Assembly: GCA_020438525.1 (NCBI GenBank)
Contig: JAGQUL010000176.1
Span: forward strand, 1-7,904
Reading direction: 5' to 3'
Source of the DNA: Thermoleophilia bacterium
Lineage (GTDB): Bacteria > Actinomycetota > Thermoleophilia > Gaiellales > SKUG01
DNA length: 7,904 bases
Positions 1-6,019 of the stretch are shown here, piece after piece; position 1 is the stretch's first letter, and each line of letters opens with the position of its first letter. Below the pieces are notes generated by a model that was given only the letters and a program-made list of their open reading frames with translations, had not been told where the DNA came from and made no database searches. Position numbers and translations under genes: made by a program.

Positions 1-54
1 TAGAGCAGCGGAATCATAATCCGCGTGTCGGGGGTTCGAGTCCCTCCACCGCTA
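1..54 (+). tRNA. tRNA-Met (anticodon CAT), 5' end outside the window
   Basis: Only the 3' three-quarters of the tRNA is present, starting in the D-loop region. The anticodon arm is gcgga/atcataa/tccgc, so the seven-base loop reads A-T-CAT-A-A with anticodon CAT. The T arm is ggggg/ttcgagt/ccctc at 30-46 with one G-T pair. The 3' acceptor strand caccgct (47-53) is followed by discriminator A54. CCA is not encoded, because the next bases are cct. CAT could also belong to a tRNA-Ile whose C34 is modified to lysidine. I favour elongator Met, but the missing 5' half prevents a firm choice. Base 32 is A rather than the usual pyrimidine. Confidence 0.88.
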
Positions 55-62
55 CCTCGAAC

Positions 63-86
63 AACCCTGCATATCGCAGGGTTTTT
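63..86 (+). terminator. Rho-independent terminator of the tRNA
   Basis: A perfect 8-bp inverted repeat, aaccctgc (63-70) and gcagggtt (76-83), encloses a 5-base loop. It runs into five Ts at 82-86. It begins nine bases after the tRNA discriminator base, the expected place for termination of the tRNA transcript. Confidence 0.85.
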
Positions 87-172
87 CTGCGTCTTGGGGA
101 AGCACCTCGCGTCGCCATCCCCCCGGTTATCCCCCCGGTGCGAAACACGACGAACTGGGAATCCTTGCGACG

Positions 173-502
173 ATGTCGCTCTTCCGCGTGTTCCGAAAGC
201 AGCTCCCGACGCCTTCGACGCGCCGAGATGTCCGACTCTTCGCGAAGGCTTTCCCGTCGAAGCTGGAGGGCGAGGTTCGACGCGCTGCGGCTGCGATGCC
301 GCCAGCCAGGTTCGAGATCTACTCCGGCGTCTCGTCGTACACACTCGATGGCGTCGTGCGGACGGCGCCGCGCCGCATCTACAACCCGGAGCCGAAGCCA
401 GCGCTCGTTCAGCAGCTCGGCAAGACCGAGCAGCTGGTGCTGCACTGCCTCTACACCCGTCACCGGGTCTGTCCGAAAGTCTGTGGAAGTAGCATGACCT
501 GA
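173..502 (+). CDS. Hypothetical protein, 109 codons, probably frameshifted near its C-terminus
   Basis: I do not recognise the family. The ORF is coding-like: codons are G/C-rich at the third position and the protein is mixed alpha/beta in character, with no signal peptide or membrane segment. A conserved-looking tail reads KTEQLVLHCLYTRHR at residues 84-98. After codon 97 the reading frame turns unlikely (VCPKVCGSSMT). Skipping one base at about 464 gives GSVRKSVEVA and a stop at 495-497, a more natural ending. I therefore suspect a one-base insertion near 461-467. The start ATG at 173 has only a weak gggaa about 11 bases upstream. The gene follows the tRNA terminator and precedes the nucleotidyltransferase relic by a few bases, so the two may once have been an operon. 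Confidence 0.55.
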   Translation: MSLFRVFRKQLPTPSTRRDVRLFAKAFPSKLEGEVRRAAAAMPPARFEIYSGVSSYTLDGVVRTAPRRIYNPEPKPALVQQLGKTEQLVLHCLYTRHRVCPKVCGSSMT

Positions 503-774
503 TCCCGGAGATCGCCACGCGGCGAGGTGCGAGCGATGTTCGCGTGTTCGGATCGATCGCGCGACGCGACTCCAACGACGCCAGCGATATCGACATCGCC
601 GACGAGGCCTCGCTCCGCGATGAACTCTCGGCGCAATCCTTATTTCGAGTAGCTCGACATATGACCCGGGCACGGACCGCCTTGTTTCGAGTTCACCGAA
701 ATACCGCACCGGCGCTTGAATAGCTGGCCGCATTGTTCAAGCAAGTCCAGAAATACTTGAATACCGCGTGGTAG
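494..774 (+). pseudogene. Relic of an MNT-type nucleotidyltransferase (MntA-like antitoxin family)
   Basis: The frame 499-720 has no usable start; a stop lies just upstream at 490-492. It encodes VRVFGSIARRDSNDASDIDI, the signature of minimal nucleotidyltransferases: GS at 550-555, then SDIDI at 583-597 with both metal-binding aspartates. Known members of this family act as antitoxins that AMPylate a HEPN toxin (HepT). An ATG at 494, with ggaag at 485-489 just upstream, would reach this frame if one base had been lost near 497-498. That suggests a deletion right after the original start codon. The usual conserved region after SDIDI is not recognisable beyond about 640. The frame hits TAG at 721, and reading on gives LAALFKQVQKYLNTAW and a stop at 772-774. 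This tail could be a remnant of a partner or of the original C-terminus. It is not a functional gene as it stands. Confidence 0.68.
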
Positions 775-775
775 G
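640..775. repeat. Lower-GC tract with shuffled short repeats
   Basis: This stretch is visibly poorer in G+C than its surroundings. It repeats short words: tttcgagt at 643-650 and 685-692, aaatac at 699-704 and 751-756, ataccgc at 701-707 and 761-767, and cttgaata at about 715-722 and 756-763. ttcaag (736-741) and cttgaa (756-761) form a small inverted repeat. It is best read as decayed sequence at the end of the nucleotidyltransferase relic. Confidence 0.35.
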
Positions 776-860
776 AAGCACCCTGGATGCGTATTCGCGG
801 CGCTCGCGGAGATCCCATCTGGTCGCCTGGCGACTTCGCGCCCGGGCCGCACCCCGGTGC

Positions 861-2342
861 TCACCCGAACACGTCGCCGAGCACGATGCGCGCATCTGCG
901 GGCACGTCGCCGCCCAGCGAGCGCCAGGCGGCCATGGCATCGTCGAGTCCGGGCGCGCCGCGCCGCGACGCATGCATGAGCATCGCGCCCGACGAGAACG
1001 ACATGCCGACCTTGCCGGCGGTCTCGCCGGTCTCTGCGTGGCGGTACTCCGGGGTGCCCCAACGGTTGATCGCGGCGGACACGCGCGCATCGAGCGAGTC
1101 GACCGCCCGCAGCAGGGCCGCGCGAACGTCCGGGCTTCGACCCGGCTCGTCGGCGGCGCGCTGCAGCCCTCGCGCGACGAGCTCGTCCATGTGAGGCCAG
1201 GTTGCGCCGAGCCAGTAGCGCTGGGGATCGTAGAACCGATCGGTCTGCGCGGCCGACAGCACTCCGTGCTCGCCCGCGAGCGCTCCACCGTCGTCGACCA
1301 GCCGTGCCGCGCGCAGCAATGCCTGCTCGTCCATGCCGGGCGCCCAGGCGACCATCGGCTGGGCGATCGTCGTGTGGTCGACGAGCGCGGCGCCCGTTCG
1401 CATGTCGATCGCCGGGATCGTTCCGTCGGGCAGCATCCGCGCGGTGAGCGCCGAGCTCACCTTCGAGCTGATCTCCGCGGCCTCGTCGGCGACCTGCGTC
1501 ATCCCCAGCCGACGCGCGACCGTGCCCACGTCGTGGGACGACGCCGCAAGCAGCGCGCCGACCATCGGATCGGCGAGCCGGAACGGCATCCTCGCTGCGA
1601 GCGTCGGATCGGACCAGCCGCCGCGTGCCACGCCGGCATCGGCCAGGCCGACCGCCCGCGCGTAGTACCACTCGTCCGGCCGCGATGCCGGATCGACGCC
1701 GTGCGACAGGTCGCGGCGCAGCGCCTGCACGCCGCTGCGAACCGGCATGTCGTCTGCACGCATGAGCGCGAGCACCTCGGGCGCGTTGTCGCGCCCGGTG
1801 GCCCAGCCGTGCAGCACCTCGACGTTGCCGTCGCCTGCTGGATTGCGCGCACGCAGCCACCAGCGATGGTGGTCATGGATGCGGTCGACGAGCTCGCGGA
1901 TGATCGGCGTGTCTGCCTCCCCGCCTGCCTCGAACGCGCGGCGAAGCGCGATGCCGCTGATCGGCGGCTGCGAGATCCCGCTGATGCTTCGGCCGTCGCG
2001 CCCCACGAGCCCGCCCCACGCGTCGGGTCCGGGAAAGTACCTGGCGAGGTCGTCGGCGTTGTTCGTGAACGCGATGTGCGCGACGAGTCCCGAATCATGC
2101 TGCGCACCATGCAGCGTCGCCAGCTCGGCGAGCGCGCGCCGTGGCGCACCAGCCTCGGCGAACGCGTTCGCGACGAGCGCCGAATCCCAGTCCCAGACGA
2201 ACGGGTAGAGGTGCTCGTTCGGTCGCGTCGCCATGCGCACGACGCGCTGCGCGCCCGTTCCGACCTCGTCGATGAACTGGTTGCGCACGAGCGTCTGCGC
2301 GGCTTCCACCAGCCGAGTCGTGTTGATGCCTGCGACACCCAT
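861..2342 (-). CDS. GH63-like glycoside hydrolase (mannosylglycerate hydrolase/glucosidase type)
   Basis: This is a 493-residue (alpha/alpha)6-barrel glycosidase resembling GH63 and mannosylglycerate hydrolase-like enzymes. The sequence shows YPFVWDWDSALVANAF at 46-61 (family: QWLWDSxFH), SGISQPPISG at 121-130 (family: SxQPP), and GWATGRDNAPE at 179-189. In the last of these, D185 aligns with the general acid of the family's G-x-D-N/D motif. YWLGATWPHMDELVARGL matches the YWRGPxWPxxNWLxxxGL motif. E432 in PEYRHAETGE fits the catalytic base of the E-Y/N-x-x-P-x-T-G-E motif. No signal peptide is present, so the enzyme is probably cytoplasmic and acts on a small glucosidic or mannosidic solute or oligosaccharide; the substrate cannot be read. 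The ATG at 2342 has gggggaa 12 bases upstream; a GTG at 2399 in the same frame is an alternative. It lies 101 bp downstream of the metalloprotein gene on the same strand and may share its transcript. Confidence 0.85.
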   Translation of the reverse strand: MGVAGINTTRLVEAAQTLVRNQFIDEVGTGAQRVVRMATRPNEHLYPFVWDWDSALVANAFAEAGAPRRALAELATLHGAQHDSGLVAHIAFTNNADDLARYFPGPDAWGGLVGRDGRSISGISQPPISGIALRRAFEAGGEADTPIIRELVDRIHDHHRWWLRARNPAGDGNVEVLHGWATGRDNAPEVLALMRADDMPVRSGVQALRRDLSHGVDPASRPDEWYYARAVGLADAGVARGGWSDPTLAARMPFRLADPMVGALLAASSHDVGTVARRLGMTQVADEAAEISSKVSSALTARMLPDGTIPAIDMRTGAALVDHTTIAQPMVAWAPGMDEQALLRAARLVDDGGALAGEHGVLSAAQTDRFYDPQRYWLGATWPHMDELVARGLQRAADEPGRSPDVRAALLRAVDSLDARVSAAINRWGTPEYRHAETGETAGKVGMSFSSGAMLMHASRRGAPGLDDAMAAWRSLGGDVPADARIVLGDVFG

Positions 2343-2443
2343 CGAGTCGTCACGTTCCCCCGAACGGTGCTCCCCGGATCCACTCGTGATCCCCTCCACT
2401 GGTTGTCGACGAAGCGGCCGGCTGCGTCTCACGCCGACGAGGG

Positions 2444-3298
2444 TCAGCTGCGAGACCGGTACTGGACCTGGTCCTGCAGGAGCGCTGTGCCGAGCGCGAC
2501 GCCGCCAGCGGCAAGCACCGGCCAGCTGTGCCTGGCGAGGTACGAGCCGGGCCGAACACGCCCGGCGATCGAGCCGACGACCAGGCTCGCACCGAGCACG
2601 CCGAGCGCACCGCCCGTGGCGCCGAGCATGAGCCGACGCCCGGCGGCCATCCGGTACAGCGGCTCGTCGCGGAGCGCCGCACGAATCTCTTCGTCGGAGC
2701 GCACCGAGCCGTCTGCGTTCTGGCCAAGGTTCCAGCCGTACTCGAGCTGGCCGAGCTCCTTGGCGACCTCGGCCTGCGTGCGGTACGCCGACACTTCCCA
2801 CTCGAGCTCACGGTCCGCGTAGCCGTCGAGCATCCCGGTGATCGGGTTGTGCAGGTGTGCGGCTGCGCCGGCGCCGTCGATCGCGCTGCCGGCGAGGTTC
2901 GCGAACCCACGCGTGATCACGCCGAAGCGATTCGGTGCGTCGAGCGCGTGCTGCGCCTCGTGCGCGACGGTGGTGGTGCCGTAGTCGATGCCTCGCAGCA
3001 CGCTGCGCGGCAGGTTGAGCTCCTGTCGAGCCGGATTGAACGATGCGCCGGAGCCCGGGAATGCCCGGTTGTAGGCCGCGTCATCCCAGACGCGGACGAT
3101 CTGCGGGTTCGCGCGCAGGTAGGCCGCGACGTCCTTGCCGTGCTCGGTCTCGTCGAGCACGGCCAGCATCGCGTCGAGCTGCTTCTGCTCGGCGGCGGTC
3201 GGCGGTGAGCCGCCACCCGTGAGGATCGGCGATGCGGCGCCGCTTGCTGCAGGCTCCGGCCAGAGGCGTCCGGGCCAGGTAGCTCCAAGCATCGTCAT
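2444..3298 (-). CDS. HExxH zinc-metallopeptidase-like protein with two C-terminal hydrophobic segments
   Basis: This 284-residue protein belongs to no family I can name. An extended zinc motif, VAHEAQHALDA at 111-121, gives H113, E114 and H117, the HExxH signature of zincins. A conserved-looking second motif, ELEWEVSAYRTQ at 164-175, could supply the third ligand (E166 or E168), with 51 residues between H117 and E168. The N-terminus is proline- and glycine-rich and holds ILTGGGS at 25-31. The C-terminus has two glycine/alanine-rich hydrophobic segments, about 223-246 and 258-274, which could form a membrane hairpin and leave the peptidase domain cytoplasmic. No signal peptide is present. The start is well supported: GGAG lies 8 bases upstream of the ATG at 3298. 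The frame is open far upstream, but that part is antisense to the divergent gene. It is divergent from another HExxH gene, and the glycosidase gene follows it. Confidence 0.8.
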   Translation of the reverse strand: MTMLGATWPGRLWPEPAASGAASPILTGGGSPPTAAEQKQLDAMLAVLDETEHGKDVAAYLRANPQIVRVWDDAAYNRAFPGSGASFNPARQELNLPRSVLRGIDYGTTTVAHEAQHALDAPNRFGVITRGFANLAGSAIDGAGAAAHLHNPITGMLDGYADRELEWEVSAYRTQAEVAKELGQLEYGWNLGQNADGSVRSDEEIRAALRDEPLYRMAAGRRLMLGATGGALGVLGASLVVGSIAGRVRPGSYLARHSWPVLAAGGVALGTALLQDQVQYRSRS

Positions 3299-3306
3299 CG
3301 AGTCAG

Positions 3307-3310
3307 CTCC
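3307..3310 (-). promoter_or_regulatory. Ribosome binding site fixing the start at 3298
   Basis: On the minus strand the bases read GGAG, 8 bases before the ATG at 3298. This supports the 284-residue form over a much longer open frame that continues upstream. Confidence 0.65.
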
Positions 3311-3323
3311 ACGTTCGTCCCAC

Positions 3324-3350
3324 CGCGCGCACGTGTCCGGCGTGCGCGCG
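3324..3350. promoter_or_regulatory. Perfect 10-bp inverted repeat between divergent genes
   Basis: cgcgcgcacg (3324-3333) and cgtgcgcgcg (3341-3350) are exact reverse complements around a 7-base spacer. The repeat lies 25 bases upstream of the minus-strand start and 137 bases upstream of the plus-strand start. It could be an operator for both genes or a hairpin in the minus-strand leader. Alternating CG arises by chance more often in such a genome, so the function is unproven. Confidence 0.45.
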
Positions 3351-3487
3351 CGTCTGTCGTCCTCCTGCTTGTCGGGTCGAGGAACGGGGTCGTTGCGCTC
3401 GCCGGTGCATCCAGCGCCCGCTGCCGCTGGAACGCCACACGACGCCCGGTCGAAGACCAGGGGGAGCGAGACGACGGGACGGGGCCC

Positions 3488-4414
3488 ATGCGAATACTCG
3501 ACGGTGGTGGATCCACCACGCCGGCGTTGCCTGATGCGCAGCGCATCCAGGTCTGCCTCGCCACCGACGGGCTGACGAGCACGGCCACGCCGATCGGCGA
3601 TGTCGACGCCGCGCTCACGGACCCGCGGGTGACCGCGCCTGAGCGACGCGCGATTCGCAACGAGCTCGACGCGATCGCGCGCATCCGGGCGAGCGTTCCC
3701 GCGGGCTCGCCGATCGCAGTCGCGCTTGATTCGATCGACCGGATCGTGCTGCGCGCGCACAGCGGTCCGGCGGCGATCACCGACGGCGTGTCGATCCCCG
3801 AGCACAACCCGTTCGACGGCATGGACGGAGTACGCGCGACGAAGGAGCTGCTGCCGCTCGACGTGGCGCTGCACGAGACGACCCACCTCGTGCAGGAGGT
3901 GGTGTCGGGTGCTCCGATCGGATCGCGTGGCGCCGTGAGCATGCGCGGGTTCGACATGGGGACGAACTTCGATGCGAAGAGCGTGGCCGAAGGGCTTGCA
4001 GATGCACGGGCCGTGCTCGAGCTGCATGACTGGACGACCGGCTCGGGGTTCCTCGGCCGCGACGGATCGATCACCAGGATCCGCGACTACGCCGGTCCTG
4101 CGCACGCGACCGGCGTGCTCTCGACGACCCGCCGCACGTACGCGGAAGTCCGCCATCGTGATTCCGACCCGCACGTCGAGGGCGGTGCGGTGGTGCAGGC
4201 GTTCCGGCACATCGCGCTGGGCACGTCGTTCGCTTCCGCCCGGTCGGTGCTCGACGGCGTGCTCGCGGATCAGCAGTTCGCATCCTCGGACCAGGCCTGG
4301 TTCGCGCTCACGGACGCGCTGCGCGCACAGTCGACTCGCGCCCGTGACCGCGGCGACGAGCAGCTGGCGCGCGCCGTGGACGACGCAGTGGAGGCCGTCG
4401 GCCTTCCCGAGTGA
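3488..4414 (+). CDS. Thermolysin (M4)-like metallopeptidase core without signal or propeptide
   Basis: This 308-residue protein carries the ordered catalytic residues of thermolysin-like gluzincins. HETTH at 129-133 gives H129, E130 and H133. AEGLADA at 167-173 matches the ExxxD of the third-ligand helix (E168, D172; E166 and D170 in thermolysin). DPHVEGGAVVQAF at 227-239 resembles the family's GVHxNSGxxxxAF segment, so H229 would stabilise the transition state. The tail, SARSVLDGVL through SSDQAWFALTDAL, resembles the family's C-terminal helices. M4 enzymes are normally secreted with a long propeptide; this one has neither. The protein instead opens with MRILDGGGSTTPALP, whose ILDGGGS resembles ILTGGGS in the divergent neighbour. 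The spacing from H133 to E168 (35) is longer than in thermolysin (20). The start at 3488 has only a weak ggga at 3476-3479. The M4-like call rests on motif order, so a related gluzincin family is possible. Confidence 0.8.
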   Translation: MRILDGGGSTTPALPDAQRIQVCLATDGLTSTATPIGDVDAALTDPRVTAPERRAIRNELDAIARIRASVPAGSPIAVALDSIDRIVLRAHSGPAAITDGVSIPEHNPFDGMDGVRATKELLPLDVALHETTHLVQEVVSGAPIGSRGAVSMRGFDMGTNFDAKSVAEGLADARAVLELHDWTTGSGFLGRDGSITRIRDYAGPAHATGVLSTTRRTYAEVRHRDSDPHVEGGAVVQAFRHIALGTSFASARSVLDGVLADQQFASSDQAWFALTDALRAQSTRARDRGDEQLARAVDDAVEAVGLPE

Positions 4415-4422
4415 CCGGTCAC
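4411..4422. repeat. 12-bp perfect palindrome across the stop codon
   Basis: gtgaccggtcac is self-complementary and includes the TGA stop at 4412-4414. It lies in the short convergent gap between the M4-like gene and the acetyltransferase gene. No T-run follows, so it is not a standard intrinsic terminator. It might still act as a weak bidirectional one or be a protein site. Confidence 0.35.
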
Positions 4423-4475
4423 GAGCCGCAAGGAGCCGTCGCGTTACGGCCGCTTGCCGGTGCAGCGAACAATGG

Positions 4476-5387
4476 TCAGAAGCGATCGGGCAGGAACTGG
4501 TAGAGCTCGCCGCCCCTGCCCAGCGCGCGGACCGATGAGGCGTCGATCTCGAGCAGCATCGCGCCACCCGTGGGACGGACCTCGTCCACGATTGCCCCGG
4601 TGAACCTTCCGTTCCGGGCGGCAGCGCGAAGCGCTGTGCCGTCGCACGCGCCCGTGACCAGCTCCACCGCCTCCGGGTGATCGTCGCGCTCACGACTCGC
4701 GACTCCGGCAAGCAGCGCGAGCAGCGCGGTCACATCGAGCGCCTGCACCTCGGCGTACGCCAGCCGCCCCGGCTGGCGCCCGGCGACCGCGTCGCGCTCC
4801 GGCACGTCACGCGCACCGCGCCACGCCCATCCATGCAGCACCCCGTCGCGCACGGCCACGAGCACCTCCGATGCACGCAGCTGCGACCACGCTCGCCCGC
4901 CGAGCCGAGACGCCGCACCGGGTAGCGCTGCGGCGATGCGTTCGTACAGCGCTGCGATCGCATCGCGATCGGTGTCACGCATGCCGCGTACCTCGTGACG
5001 ATCTGCCCACTCGGATCGGATCGACTCCATCAGCACGCGCACCCATCGCTCGTCGCCGCAGCTGCGGTAGCCGAAGCGGTCGTAGAAGTCATCGATGCCG
5101 TAGAGCAGCGAGGCGCCGTACCCGAGCGCGCGCATCCGCTCGATCGCGAGCTCCATCAGCTGCGACGCCAGCCCCCGGCGACGATGCGACGGGCGCGTCT
5201 CGACGTTCCCGATGCCACCGACCCGCACCAGACCCCCGGCCCCGTCGTGCAGCTCGAGCGGATCGATCGTGAGCGCACAGGCATCGACTCGCGAGCCGGA
5301 ACCGTCGTCGTCCACGAGCGCGAGGCGCATGCGACCGAACGGCTCGGAGCGCTCGACGAGCTCGAGCTCGGCGACCCGATCGGTCAC
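4476..5387 (-). CDS. Eis-like GNAT family N-acetyltransferase
   Basis: This 303-residue acetyl-CoA-dependent N-acetyltransferase is probably cytoplasmic. The first GNAT domain covers about 1-125. GNVETRPSHRRRGLASQLM (60-78) is the acetyl-CoA-binding motif A, with pyrophosphate loop RRRGLA at 69-74. YGIDDFYDRFGY at 96-107 is the following motif B, typical of Eis-like enzymes. A second, degenerate GNAT-like half runs from about 134, with VLVAVRDGVLHGWAWRG at 175-191. The protein ends in PDRF, and Eis-type proteins often finish with a conserved phenylalanine whose carboxylate acts in catalysis. At about 300 residues it lacks the sterol-carrier-like third domain of full-length Eis (about 400). 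The GTG start at 5387 overlaps the preceding gene's TGA by 4 bp, suggesting translational coupling. A longer frame continues upstream, but only antisense or in another frame of that gene. The substrate is unknown; aminoglycosides or lysine are only family possibilities. Confidence 0.85.
   Translation of the reverse strand: MTDRVAELELVERSEPFGRMRLALVDDDGSGSRVDACALTIDPLELHDGAGGLVRVGGIGNVETRPSHRRRGLASQLMELAIERMRALGYGASLLYGIDDFYDRFGYRSCGDERWVRVLMESIRSEWADRHEVRGMRDTDRDAIAALYERIAAALPGAASRLGGRAWSQLRASEVLVAVRDGVLHGWAWRGARDVPERDAVAGRQPGRLAYAEVQALDVTALLALLAGVASRERDDHPEAVELVTGACDGTALRAAARNGRFTGAIVDEVRPTGGAMLLEIDASSVRALGRGGELYQFLPDRF
5384..5387 (-). promoter_or_regulatory. GTGA stop/start overlap (translational coupling)
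   Basis: On the minus strand GTGA contains the GTG start of the acetyltransferase and the TGA stop of the membrane protein. The only ribosome-binding sequence upstream is a weak CAGG, so translation of the second gene probably depends on ribosomes ending the first. Confidence 0.7.
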
Positions 5388-5992
5388 GCGGCGGCCTGCT
5401 GGCGGTCCCAGGACCGGTAGGAGTGGAGCAGCCCGGTGAATCGGCGCACGAGCTTCGGGTCGCCGTCGATCTTCACCTTGCGCTCGATCGTTGCGCGCAG
5501 GATCCGCGCCATCAGCAGGTCCTCGTCGCGCCAGACGTTGAGCGGCAGCCAGGCCTCGGTGCCGTGCACGTCGATCAGCTGCAGCAGCAGCTGGTGCTTC
5601 TTGCCGCGTCGTTCGCTGGCGGTGCGTGCATAGACGTACACCGAATCGAGCTCGCGCAGGTCGATCGATCGTGCCCGCGAGACGGTCCGGACCTTGAACA
5701 CGCCGCGCTTCACCTCGGCCCACGTCAGCACGTACCAGGCGATCGATCCGAGCGCGACGAGCGCCGCCACCCCGAACACGATCCACGGCATGTACGGGAA
5801 CTGGCTGCTCAGGAACTTCCATGCCGGCTCGTACGCGTACACGAGCAGCATCGCAGCCACGCTGACGCACGCCGCGAGGATGAGGAACGTCGGCATCGCC
5901 GACAGTCGATATCGGGTTCGTAGGTGCATGTGTGGGCGTGGCCCTGCCAGGTTCCGGGGGGCGTCGGGCAGGTTCGACGACAGGCGAAGCAT
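5384..5992 (-). CDS. Two-helix membrane protein with a C-terminal PH-like cytoplasmic domain
   Basis: This 202-residue protein is not assignable to a named family. Two hydrophobic helices are visible, about 35-53 (FLILAACVSVAAMLLVYAY) and 70-90 (WIVFGVAALVALGSIAWYVL), joined by a short aromatic loop. Arginines before the first helix and after the second predict that both ends are cytoplasmic. The following domain (about 95-195) begins with KRGVFKVRTVSRARSIDL and alternates short strands with a final helix, RDEDLLMARILRATIERKV. That arrangement recalls bacterial PH-like domains attached to membrane hairpins; this is a fold guess. Start choice: the ATG at 5992 has GGAGG 11 bases upstream, while the internal ATG at 5929 has no such site. 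It is the upstream partner of the acetyltransferase, overlapping it by 4 bp. The two may be co-regulated, but nothing links their functions directly. Confidence 0.75.
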   Translation of the reverse strand: MLRLSSNLPDAPRNLAGPRPHMHLRTRYRLSAMPTFLILAACVSVAAMLLVYAYEPAWKFLSSQFPYMPWIVFGVAALVALGSIAWYVLTWAEVKRGVFKVRTVSRARSIDLRELDSVYVYARTASERRGKKHQLLLQLIDVHGTEAWLPLNVWRDEDLLMARILRATIERKVKIDGDPKLVRRFTGLLHSYRSWDRQQAAA

Positions 5993-6003
5993 CGGACGAC
6001 CAG

Positions 6004-6008
6004 CCTCC
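6004..6008 (-). promoter_or_regulatory. Ribosome binding site fixing the start at 5992
   Basis: GGAGG on the minus strand lies 11 bases before the ATG at 5992. It decides for this start against the ATG 21 codons further in. Confidence 0.6.
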
Positions 6009-6019
6009 GTACTTGAGCC

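Noticed and set aside
14..733. Minus-strand frame through the tRNA and relic region ending in VEGLEPPTRGL
   Set aside because: That ending is the usual translation of a reversed tRNA T arm and the rest is low-complexity arginine-rich sequence.
640..1860. Minus-strand frame of 406 codons overlapping the glycosidase 3' half and the relic region
   Set aside because: Arginine/alanine-rich composition without motifs, in a different frame from the glycosidase, which explains this strand.
768..2822. Very long plus-strand open frame (684 codons) antisense to the glycosidase gene
   Set aside because: It is rich in arginine, histidine and alanine, has no recognisable domain, and lies opposite a gene with clear GH63 motifs. 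It is an effect of high GC content.
3299..3487. GGAAC-type extracytoplasmic sigma factor promoters (ggaac at 3384-3388 and 3429-3433)
   Set aside because: No convincing -10 partner at the right spacing was found, and such words are frequent in GC-rich DNA.
3299..4711. Upstream continuation of the HEAQH protein's frame on the minus strand
   Set aside because: This part is antisense to the M4-like gene, and the ATG at 3298 has a good ribosome binding site.
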